Positions 7,800 to 14,881 of a DNA stretch of 39,651 nt are shown here, in pieces. A program made the translations under genes and the position numbers. The DNA comes from Prevotella sp. (GTDB lineage: Bacteria; Bacteroidota; Bacteroidia; Bacteroidales; Bacteroidaceae), in assembly GCA_017413085.1 (NCBI GenBank), contig JAFPVC010000019.1, forward strand, positions 1 to 39,651. Reading direction: 5' to 3'. Below the pieces are notes generated by a model, which was not told the origin of the DNA, searched no databases, and was given only the letters and a program-made list of their open reading frames with translations. Position 1 is the first letter of the stretch. Every line of letters starts with the position of its first letter.

Positions 7800-8846
7800 T
7801 CTTTTACTTTTACTGTACGTACGGTTCTTGTTGCCTCCGTGGGCTTCCAAGTAGCCGAAGTCAGTAAGTTGACGCAGATAACGCTTTGCGGTAGTAGCAG
7901 TGAAACCGAAATAAGAGATTAATTCTTCTGTCGTAATGGTATCTTTGTCTTCCATCATTTGCAAAATATCGACCATTTTCTCTGCCAAAGATGGCTTTAT
8001 CGACCATTTATCGACCATTTTCTTCTGCAAAGCGCCTTTATCGACCATTTCCTCTGCCATACTCTTGACGAAATGCTCTATGTCTGCAGCAAGATGCTGG
8101 CAGTGATAGCGAACCATGTGGTCAAGGAATATGTCAATGTTTTCCTGCTCCCTGGTGTCTATCAAGGCTTGGATATATTCAGCCTTGTCTTCTTTCAATA
8201 CCTTTGTGGGCAGTACGCCAAACTCCCATTGCAACAGGTTCATCAGCAACCGGGATGTACGCCCATTGCCATCTGCCCACGGATGAATGCTAACCAGTTC
8301 GAAGTGCGCCCAAAAACTCAGGTCATATATGGTTGCAACATCAGTAACATCCAGCGCCTGGCGTCGTTTGTTCAATTCCTCACAAAAAGCAGCCAACTTT
8401 GACGGCACTTTCAAATATGACATATACGACCTGCCGCCAACACCAGCCGTGACATTCAGTTTTCTAAGTTCCCCTCTGGCAGCAGAGAAATCTCCGCCAA
8501 TGGTATGATACTCACTACCTGTTCGTGCCATTACTTTTCCGGCTAGCGTTATGAGCCAGTCAACCGTAATAGGCTCATGTCGCCCAATCCACTTCCTGCC
8601 ATAGTCGTAAGCTGCTTTTAGGTCGAGGTTCATCATCTGTTCCACCAACGTACGCTTGCTGCTGGTGATACCTTCATCAAACAGCAGTTGAGCCTCCACT
8701 TCTGTCACCGTCGATCCTTCGATAGCAGTTGAATGTGTGATGATAGAATACAGATAGAACTTGTCATAGTCTATCTGGTCGGATATGCCCAGTTCCTCAT
8801 GTCGCTGTAGCAGTTTCAACAGCCTATCTTTATTCTCTTGAGTCAT
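7773..8846 (-). CDS. Fic family protein (class II, N-terminal inhibitory motif)
   Basis: 357 residues. The Fic core HPWADGNGRTSR (188-199) matches HxFx(D/E)GNGRxxR with Trp in place of the usual Phe. Fic enzymes usually transfer AMP from ATP to target hydroxyls. The inhibitory [S/T]xxxE[G/N] motif is present as STAIEG (39-44), so the protein should be self-inhibited through Glu43. Residues about 300-345 form a winged-helix-like domain (TTEELISYFGFTATTAKRYLRQL), suggesting DNA binding or autoregulation. The linker has MVDK at 267, 277 and 291 from a repeated DNA unit. The C-terminal SQKENQ is encoded by promoter-repeat DNA. Confidence 0.93.
   Translation of the reverse strand: MTQENKDRLLKLLQRHEELGISDQIDYDKFYLYSIITHSTAIEGSTVTEVEAQLLFDEGITSSKRTLVEQMMNLDLKAAYDYGRKWIGRHEPITVDWLITLAGKVMARTGSEYHTIGGDFSAARGELRKLNVTAGVGGRSYMSYLKVPSKLAAFCEELNKRRQALDVTDVATIYDLSFWAHFELVSIHPWADGNGRTSRLLMNLLQWEFGVLPTKVLKEDKAEYIQALIDTREQENIDIFLDHMVRYHCQHLAADIEHFVKSMAEEMVDKGALQKKMVDKWSIKPSLAEKMVDILQMMEDKDTITTEELISYFGFTATTAKRYLRQLTDFGYLEAHGGNKNRTYSKSKRFGSQKENQ
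7969..8052. repeat. Four copies of an ATCGACCATTT unit inside fic
   Basis: TATCGACCATT recurs four times in about 80 bases. Two copies sit 11 bases apart and therefore read in different frames, giving MVDK followed by WSIK; the others give MVDK and MVDI. It lies in the linker between the Fic core and the C-terminal winged helix. Confidence 0.7.
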
Positions 8847-8878
8847 ATAAAGTATTTAGAAGCAACCTTTAATCCACT

Positions 8879-8960
8879 GCAAATTTACTGATTTTCTTTC
8901 TTACTTCCAAATAAATCAAGTGTTTTATTTGGAAGATTAAATTCTTTTTCATAACTTTGC
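8879..8960. promoter_or_regulatory. Divergent palindromic promoter module (copy 1, fic)
   Basis: CTTCCAAATAAA and TTTATTTGGAAG form a palindrome centred near 8920. Each arm supplies a TTTG -33 box. Leftward, TTTG (8911-8908) and TAAATTTG (8887-8880) are 20 bases apart and drive fic. Rightward, TTTG (8928-8931) and TAACTTTG (8952-8959) are 20 bases apart. The same roughly 80-base module recurs at 14183-14263. Confidence 0.75.
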
Positions 8961-8987
8961 ACTCATGAAGTCCAGTTGACTCACGGG

Positions 8988-9140
8988 ATGGGCATGGGGC
9001 TTCGTTGTCTGCACCGAAAGTTACTTGACAAGGAAGCCGTGCGCATAGTTAAGGCCATGCCTAAGTGGATTCCTGGCAAGCAGAACGGCAAGGTTGTTAA
9101 AGTGCGTTACACTCTGCCTGTGACATTCCGTCTACAGTAA
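8988..9140 (+). pseudogene. C-terminal fragment of a TonB family protein
   Basis: The frame gives about 50 residues ending LPVTFRLQ. The part from LLDKEAVRIVKAMPKWIPG through GKVVKVRYTLPVTFRLQ is the last part of a TonB C-terminal domain, which normally contacts outer-membrane receptors. The membrane anchor, proline-rich span and most of the domain are missing. It follows directly after the rightward promoter at 8928-8959 and ends before a terminator, so it may be transcribed as a relic. Confidence 0.75.
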
Positions 9141-9174
9141 TGATTTTTCTGCGTTTCGAACTTATAGTAAAACA

Positions 9175-9205
9175 AAAAAGAGGAAAGACTCGCTTTCCTC
9201 TTTTT
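9175..9205. terminator. Strong bidirectional terminator
   Basis: AAAAAGAGGAAAG pairs perfectly with CTTTCCTCTTTTT around a five-base loop, with A and T runs on both sides. It separates the plus-strand TonB fragment from the minus-strand BspA unit. Confidence 0.85.
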
Positions 9206-9220
9206 CGCTATAAAAGATAT

Positions 9221-9373
9221 TTATTCATCTTCATCGTCAAATTCCCAGCTTCCATAGAAGCCTTTTGCCTCAACCTCACCATCTCCCTCTCCGAGCCATG
9301 TACTCTCGAGAATATTGTCGACATATCTTAAGGTTACGACTTCTATCTCTGGTGAAAGATATACTTTTTTCAT
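9221..9373 (-). CDS. Small acidic peptide of 50 residues
   Basis: ATG to TAA gives 50 residues beginning MKKVYLSPEIEVVTLRYVDN and ending in the acidic tail WEFDDEDE. It begins 7 bases after the BspA gene stop, so it is the second gene of that unit. It resembles the peptide encoded at 16220-16375 in its P-x3-VV-x-L-R pattern near residue 8 and in an IL-x2-S run. Short proteins of this layout are common in Bacteroidales beside surface-protein genes; I know of no assigned function. Confidence 0.7.
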   Translation of the reverse strand: MKKVYLSPEIEVVTLRYVDNILESTWLGEGDGEVEAKGFYGSWEFDDEDE

Positions 9374-9380
9374 ATAGATG

Positions 9381-11909
9381 TTATTTTATAATTTTCTTGG
9401 TTGAGCCATCTGAGTATTTCACAATGTTGATACCCTTTGCAAACCCATTTTGCTTTCTGCCATTGATATCGTAGATTGCAATAACTTCTTCAGAGTCGTT
9501 GTCTAGGGTTTCAATGCCTGTAACCTCGTCATTTGCTTCGTCTTCATCAAAGCAAATGATTGAAATCTTGCTATTTGCGAACGTACTTTCAGCATCTCTA
9601 TCCTTGATGTCGAAATACCATCTGTAGGCATTTACGTTGTCGCTTGTTCTAGCCTCTCTGAAGCCGCCACTTGTCAACACATAGTAATTTCCTGCTACCA
9701 ATTCAGCGCCAGACATTGCTTTGTATGTGCCGTAGAATATATAATTCGTTGAAACGGAAGAGCAGTCAATCGACTTGTATTCAGCTTTTCTGAGAATGGC
9801 GTTATTGACAACGATGTTCTGTGTGTGATCAGCATCTGCCACCTTGGCTCTGATAATGCATGGTGTGTGAGCTTTGATTGTTTTGCCGGCAGACATTTTT
9901 ATAGCCTCAATTTTTGTTTCGTCAATTGTGCCATCGTCATCGTAGTCAAACTGATGTACGTCATTCAACCAAGCAACATCGAAATTGTCCTTTATGTCAT
10001 CGTAGGAAATGTCGAATGGGAGGTATAATGTCTGCCAGTTTGTGGATTCGTATGTGCGTGAGTATATAAGAGTATTGACGAAATTGTCTTCTGTCTCTGT
10101 GTAGTCTTCACCGTCAGTCAAAGTGTATTCGCCGTATGTGACTGAAATTTTACACTTTGCACGTGCATTGCCATCTCCAGAAATTGCAGTGATTGTAACA
10201 TTACCTGGACCGACTGCAGTAACAATTCCATTTGATACTTCTGCTACATCCTCGTCTGAAGAAACCCAGATGATATTCTTATAGGTCGCATTTCCTGGAG
10301 TGATTGTAGCTGTAAGCTTGAGGCTATTGCCTACTTCCATGCTCGCATTTGTCTTATTGAGTGTGACACTTGTTGCAGGAACGAATGACTTCTTTACTGT
10401 TATCTTACACGTTGCAAATACGCCTGTTCCATCATTTGCTGTACATGTGATGGTTGCTTCACCCTCTGCTGCACCTGCGATAAATGTACCAGCCTTTGCA
10501 TCTACGATTGCAATGATATCGTTGTTGCTACTTGTATATGTAACATCCTTTACACGTGCATCCTCTGGGTTGATTGTTGCATTCAGTTTGCCTGTCTTGG
10601 TTGTGAGCACTGTCATGCTTTCGTTGTCGAGAGTGATATATTCCACATGGGTAATTTCAATGTCGTCAACGAAGTGGCCTTTATAGTTTGACCAGTTTGT
10701 GGCATTCTCGAAAATGTTCTTCATCAGAGTGAAGACGTGGATAGAAGTGCCTGTAGCCTTAAATGGGCTATTTGCATTAAGGTCGATCTTGCTTGGGATG
10801 TTGTTAATGTAGAAATTCTTGACATTGGTTCCGTTGAATGCATTGTTACCAATAGAAATTACAGATTCTGGAATTTCTACTTTCTCGATATTTGTTCCGT
10901 TGTCAGCGAATGCTTCTGCATCAATAGATTTCAAACCTGCAGGGAGTGTAATCTTTGTTAATTTACATCCATAGAAAACAGAAGCCTGAATCTCGGTGAT
11001 GCTTTCTGGGATGTTTATGCTTGTGAGACCTGCGTTCTCGAAAGCAGAAGTTCCAAGGCTATAAACTGAATTTGGAATATCGATTGATTTCAGATTATAA
11101 CAATCAACGAAAGCAGAACCGCCAATTATTTCAACTCCATTCTCGATTGTGACATTTGAAAGACTCGTACATTCATAGAATGCGCTTGAGCCAATTTCAG
11201 AAAGGGTAGAAGGGAGTACTATGCTTGATGAGAGTGAAGATGCATTTCTGAATGCGTCGCTGCCGAGATAAGTCAGGCCTGATGGGATATTGGCACTTGT
11301 CATTTTGGAACATCCCCAGAATGCTCCATCTTCGATTCTTTTAAGGCCGTTAGGCAAAACAACGCTTGTTAATTGTTTACAGTTGTTGAATGCAAATGCG
11401 TGGATCTTCTGCACGTCTTCTGGTACGGTATATGTTCCAGAAAAGGTTTTAGGACAGAAAATCAACTCTGTCTGAGTCTTGTTGAACAATATGCCATTAT
11501 TGTCTGCATAGAAATTTTGGTTTGTTGGGTCAACGGTGATCTTTGAAAGAAGTGGACTCTCGTCAAATGCCTGTGCGCCAATAGTGCTGACTGTGCTTGG
11601 AATTTGTACGTTTTTAAGTTCTGGACAGCTATAGAAGGCTTTTTCCTGAATACCAGTAACTGTATAAGTTTCACCCTCTACGGTAATTGTAGATGGAATC
11701 TGTACTGTGTTCGTGTAGTAACCGTAACCTTCATCAAGATATTGTGTGTTGGTGACAGTTGCAGTACCAAATCCATTGATTAAGAAGTGGATACCATTGA
11801 CGATTGCGTGGTCTCCTTCCTCTGCTTCCTGAGCCTTAGCCCCTGTCCATGAAGCGCTTGCAATGATGAGCGTGAGAATAATGCTCAAGATTCTACTTGT
11901 TTTGATCAT
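9381..11909 (-). CDS. BspA-like leucine-rich-repeat surface protein with Big_2 domains
   Basis: 842 residues. A signal peptide (about 1-26, ending AKA) is followed by BspA/TpLRR-type repeats (LRR_5, about 60-400; units such as VTIENGVEIIGGSAFVDC and SIDIPNSVYSLGTSAF). Two bacterial Ig-like group 2 domains (about 410-590; TSVTLNKTNASMEVGNSLKL) follow, then a beta-rich region. The end IYDINGRKQNGFAKGINIV through TKKIIK looks like a type IX secretion sorting-type C-terminus. It should be a secreted or surface adhesin binding host protein or glycan ligands. A -7 box lies about 200 bases upstream, giving a long leader. Confidence 0.9.
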   Translation of the reverse strand: MIKTSRILSIILTLIIASASWTGAKAQEAEEGDHAIVNGIHFLINGFGTATVTNTQYLDEGYGYYTNTVQIPSTITVEGETYTVTGIQEKAFYSCPELKNVQIPSTVSTIGAQAFDESPLLSKITVDPTNQNFYADNNGILFNKTQTELIFCPKTFSGTYTVPEDVQKIHAFAFNNCKQLTSVVLPNGLKRIEDGAFWGCSKMTSANIPSGLTYLGSDAFRNASSLSSSIVLPSTLSEIGSSAFYECTSLSNVTIENGVEIIGGSAFVDCYNLKSIDIPNSVYSLGTSAFENAGLTSINIPESITEIQASVFYGCKLTKITLPAGLKSIDAEAFADNGTNIEKVEIPESVISIGNNAFNGTNVKNFYINNIPSKIDLNANSPFKATGTSIHVFTLMKNIFENATNWSNYKGHFVDDIEITHVEYITLDNESMTVLTTKTGKLNATINPEDARVKDVTYTSSNNDIIAIVDAKAGTFIAGAAEGEATITCTANDGTGVFATCKITVKKSFVPATSVTLNKTNASMEVGNSLKLTATITPGNATYKNIIWVSSDEDVAEVSNGIVTAVGPGNVTITAISGDGNARAKCKISVTYGEYTLTDGEDYTETEDNFVNTLIYSRTYESTNWQTLYLPFDISYDDIKDNFDVAWLNDVHQFDYDDDGTIDETKIEAIKMSAGKTIKAHTPCIIRAKVADADHTQNIVVNNAILRKAEYKSIDCSSVSTNYIFYGTYKAMSGAELVAGNYYVLTSGGFREARTSDNVNAYRWYFDIKDRDAESTFANSKISIICFDEDEANDEVTGIETLDNDSEEVIAIYDINGRKQNGFAKGINIVKYSDGSTKKIIK

Positions 11910-12188
11910 AATCTTCTTTTTGTCTGATTTAGCTATCCCTGAATAATCAGCACAATGTTTTTAGTTGTTTTTATAGCCGTTGGGTACTCTACACACTTTT
12001 TCGTTGCAAGCCGTCCTTTTAGTTGACTCGTCTTCTGTCTCCCGCAATTCACAAGGTGTAAATGCTATTTTTTTTTATTTGTATGTTATCGTATACACGA
12101 ATTTGGGGGAACAAAGTTAAAAATTTTTTTCTAAAAAGAGAAATAATATGTGCACTTTTTGCTAAAAAGTAACATTTTTTTGTAATTC
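11910..12188. other. Leader and promoter region of the BspA gene
   Basis: AT-rich DNA with no gene. On the minus strand TAACTTTG (12119-12112) is a good -7 box, without a clear TTTG at the expected -33 position. This implies a 5' leader of about 200 bases containing long T-runs and one C/G-richer stretch (about 11990-12060). Confidence 0.45.
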
Positions 12189-12299
12189 ATGGGGATTTCT
12201 AAGACAACTGCCGTCAAAGCAGTAAGTCGGACGGATATATGCTGCTCAGTAGTGCCACATTTTTCTTTTTGCCTTAATCATTCATCAGCCTTCTCCATG

Positions 12300-12437
12300 C
12301 TGATGGATAAAAACCAACTGCACCACTATATCATCTCCAACTATACCAAACGCCAAATTGACGGCTTCAACAAAGTATGGTTTGAACGCAAGAAAAGCAT
12401 CGCCCTCCCCCGTCATTTGGTTATCTATGAAAAGTAA
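12300..12437 (+). pseudogene. Possible 3' remnant of a gene (46 residues)
   Basis: From an internal ATG the frame gives MDKNQLHHYIISNYTKRQ, then a segment with WFERKKSIALPRHLVIYEK and a TAA. Codon use and composition look genuine here, but the same frame upstream (from 12189) reads like noise. This suggests the tail of a lost protein. I do not recognise the family. It is convergent with the ATPase/nuclease gene. Confidence 0.3.
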
Positions 12438-12464
12438 TTAACAAGTTGAAGAATTATTCTGAGT

Positions 12465-14069
12465 TTAATTTTCTGCCACCCACTCGCTGATGTTGCGTTC
12501 CTCCGACGAGAAGCATATACCAACCTTCGTCACGGGACGGCCGTCCATGCGGTATTTCCCAGCATACCCTTTCTTGTTTATCTGCTCAAGAGCCTCAGCG
12601 GCAGGATGGTCGTATTTAAGTTCAAAGATATAGATGCCGCTCCTTGTACGCAAGGTGAGGTCTGCACAACCCTTGGCAGAGGGTTCTTCGGCGTTGATGT
12701 CGGCACCAAGGGAAATGAGCAGGGTGTAGAGCAGGGCATGGTAGAAATGTTCGTTTTTATTGTCGCGCGACAGTTGGTGAGGCACCCCGGAGAAGAATGT
12801 CTTCAGTGCCTCGATAAATTCCTCAAGGTTGGCAGTAAGACTGAAACGCTTGTAAGCCTGAAACAGGTCGCGCTTGCTCGTGTCTATGCCTCCTATGGCA
12901 TTAACATGGCTGTAGAGGCACTCTGCGAAGCCTATGCGCACCTCTTTGTTTGGGAAACTCAGCAGGTAATCGCCAAACTCACGGTCGTAGTCTTTTATCG
13001 TGAGGTAGCCGCTCTGATAGAGTATCGGCAGCGGAGTGTCGAAACTCTCAAACGGCAGGTCGAACATAGTGCTGGGATAACTCCTGTTCTCTATCTCTGA
13101 AATTTCTACCGGCGGCATCTGCGCCAGCATCTTAATCAGGGCACCACTCGTGCCGCGGTCAAACCAGTAACTATATACCTTCTGTGAGTTGAGCGCATTG
13201 ACAAGGCTGAAGGGATTGTATATGTCAGTTGTTACTTCGCTGAAATGATAGCCGTCATACATTTGCCTGAGTTCCATGAACTGTTCATCGTAAGTCAGTC
13301 CGTTGGCTTCGCCGAGCATTACTATATCCTCATGCATCTGCGTTGTTAGTTCCTCCTCGCTGATGCCGCAGAGAGTTTCGTAAGCAGGGAACATCGAGAT
13401 GTTCTGCAAGTTGTTGAGTTTACTGAATATTCCCATTTGCGAGAACTTCGATATGCCCGTGATAAAGGCGAACTGCAGGTGGTCGTCCTCGCTCTTCAGC
13501 GGGCCGAACACATTCTGGAAGCGCGATCGTGCCAGCTTGACCTTCTCACTGTCGCCGAGGGCATGAAGTATGAAATTGTCATACTCATCAACCAGCACCA
13601 CTACGCGTTTGCCTGTCTGCTCATGCAACTGGCGCAGGAGGTTTATCATGCGAATGTTGGCGTCTTTCACCGTCGGCTTTATTCCATACTTCTGTTCGTA
13701 GTTGCTGAGCGTAGAGTCTATCAGCGTATCAAGTTGCTCAATATCCACAAGGTCGCCGGCACTGAAGTCAAACCTGATGACGGGATACTTCTCCCACCGC
13801 CAGTCGCTCCGGGCAATGAAGAGTTCCGGCTGTTCTATGCCATCCTCTGTGGTGAAGGCCTCAAACAGTTCGCGTCTGCCCTCAAACACCGCCTGCAGCG
13901 TAGAGATGAGCAACGACTTGCCGAACCTGCGTGGTCGGCTGAGGAAATAAGGGCATCCCTCAGTTATCATCTTATAGATAAGATGAGTTTTATCTATGTA
14001 TAGAAATCCCTCCTTGCGGATTTTCTCAAAACTCTGTACACCTACGGGATATTTTCTCTTTCTTGCCAT
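12465..14069 (-). CDS. AAA-ATPase-like / PD-(D/E)XK nuclease-superfamily protein
   Basis: 534 residues. The N-terminal AAA-ATPase-like domain (PF09820 type) has the P-loop variant RPRRFGKSLL (about 45-54) and a Walker B VVVLVDEYD (about 156-164). The C-terminal PF08011-type domain carries a PD-(D/E)XK pattern with D470 (ADLTL) and E483-L-K485 (FELKYD). The family is greatly expanded in gut Bacteroidetes; its biological role is unproven, with defence or mobile-element control often suggested. Its promoter lies in the second copy of the palindromic module that also drives fic, which implies shared regulation or common origin. Confidence 0.9.
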   Translation of the reverse strand: MARKRKYPVGVQSFEKIRKEGFLYIDKTHLIYKMITEGCPYFLSRPRRFGKSLLISTLQAVFEGRRELFEAFTTEDGIEQPELFIARSDWRWEKYPVIRFDFSAGDLVDIEQLDTLIDSTLSNYEQKYGIKPTVKDANIRMINLLRQLHEQTGKRVVVLVDEYDNFILHALGDSEKVKLARSRFQNVFGPLKSEDDHLQFAFITGISKFSQMGIFSKLNNLQNISMFPAYETLCGISEEELTTQMHEDIVMLGEANGLTYDEQFMELRQMYDGYHFSEVTTDIYNPFSLVNALNSQKVYSYWFDRGTSGALIKMLAQMPPVEISEIENRSYPSTMFDLPFESFDTPLPILYQSGYLTIKDYDREFGDYLLSFPNKEVRIGFAECLYSHVNAIGGIDTSKRDLFQAYKRFSLTANLEEFIEALKTFFSGVPHQLSRDNKNEHFYHALLYTLLISLGADINAEEPSAKGCADLTLRTRSGIYIFELKYDHPAAEALEQINKKGYAGKYRMDGRPVTKVGICFSSEERNISEWVAEN

Positions 14070-14182
14070 GACTTGCTATAGTTATAATTGAATAAAACGC
14101 CTAAAACTTTTAAAAACCACCTATGTTCTTAGTTGATTTCTGAGTTTCACTCAACTTTTAAGTTCTGTTTCATTTCTATTTT

Positions 14183-14263
14183 GCAAAATTACTGATTTTC
14201 TTTCTGACTTCCAAATAAATCAACTGTTTTATTTGGAAGTTTAAATTCTTTTTCATAATTATG
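14183..14263. promoter_or_regulatory. Palindromic promoter module (copy 2, ATPase/nuclease)
   Basis: Nearly identical to 8879-8960. CTTCCAAATAAA and TTTATTTGGAAG form the palindrome. On the minus strand TTTG (14215-14212) and TAATTTTG (14191-14184) are 20 bases apart and face the ATPase gene. The rightward -7 has decayed to TAATTATG, so only the leftward promoter looks intact. Confidence 0.7.
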
Positions 14264-14465
14264 ACAGATTACTCACTCTCATAACTTATGCGTTCACAAA
14301 TACCATTTTCCTTACACTTTGATTTCTGCAACCCTCATTTCCTTGCGATATTTGAAAATATTTTCCGTCTGGTTTCGTACAGCCGAAAATAGCGAAATTT
14401 GCAAACCACTGACAACAAAGACTTTAATTTTCGAGGCTATTTCTTAGCTCTCCAAAAGCACCCAA
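14264..14465. other. Intergenic DNA without a recognised feature
   Basis: About 200 bases of mixed composition between the promoter module and the 22-bp repeat array. I see no coding frame, hairpin or promoter consensus in it. Confidence 0.5.
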
Positions 14466-14575
14466 ATTACGGTGTAATCAAGCCCAAATCACACTGTAAT
14501 CAAGTGCAAATTACATGGTAAAAGTAACCTGATTACGATGTAATTGGGGCCTAATTACATTTCAACAGCCATTTA
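14466..14575. repeat. Degenerate 22-bp tandem array (copy A)
   Basis: ATTAC or ATCAC recurs at 14466, 14488, 14510, 14532 and 14554, exactly 22 bases apart. In the first four units GTAAT or GTAAA begins 8 bases after the start of the unit, so the unit is ATTAC-N3-GTAAT plus a variable 9-base remainder. A similar array lies at 30578-30694. Confidence 0.75.
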
Positions 14576-14594
14576 CACCCCGAAACACACCTAA

Positions 14595-14641
14595 AAAAGT
14601 GCCGTCAGAAACTCTATTTCGAGTTTCCTGACGGCACTTTT
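14595..14641. terminator. Long hairpin next to array A
   Basis: AAAAGTGCCGTCAG pairs perfectly with CTGACGGCACTTTT, extended by AAACTC/GAGTTT with one bulged base and a 6-base loop. A and T runs flank both sides, so it can act as a terminator in either direction. No gene ends close by, which is odd for a plain terminator. Confidence 0.6.
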
Positions 14642-14643
14642 CA

Positions 14644-14694
14644 TTTTGACACTTTGTAAACTAAAACACTTCCAAACATATCAAAGTGTCAAAA
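14644..14694. repeat. 13-bp inverted repeat
   Basis: TTTTGACACTTTG (14644-14656) and CAAAGTGTCAAAA (14682-14694) are perfect inverted copies separated by 25 bases, immediately after the hairpin at 14595-14641. Confidence 0.6.
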
Positions 14695-14818
14695 CTTGTA
14701 TATTTTTCACTTTTCTTTCTTCAATCTTTAAACTTTTTAATTCTTCAATTCTTGGAGTTACCTCCCACAGATCTCACTGATAACTCAGATAATTCTTGAT
14801 GGTATGGTCGGAAGTACT

Positions 14819-14869
14819 GCAAAGTGTAAGCAGAAACTAAGCAAAAACAATGTTTCGCTTACACTTTGC
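14819..14869. terminator. Stem-loop downstream of the fimbrillin-like gene
   Basis: GCAAAGTGTAAGC plus GAAAC pairs with GTTTC plus GCTTACACTTTGC (18 bp, one bulged base, 14-base loop). It lies 13 bases past the stop codon. There is no T-run, so it may be an RNA-stabilising 3' structure rather than a classic intrinsic terminator. Confidence 0.5.
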
Positions 14870-14881
14870 TCACGTTCGTCA

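Noticed and set aside
14466-14575. 22-bp array as a CRISPR array
   Set aside because: Units are contiguous and degenerate, with only 8-12 conserved bases and no unique 30-base spacers; no cas gene is near.
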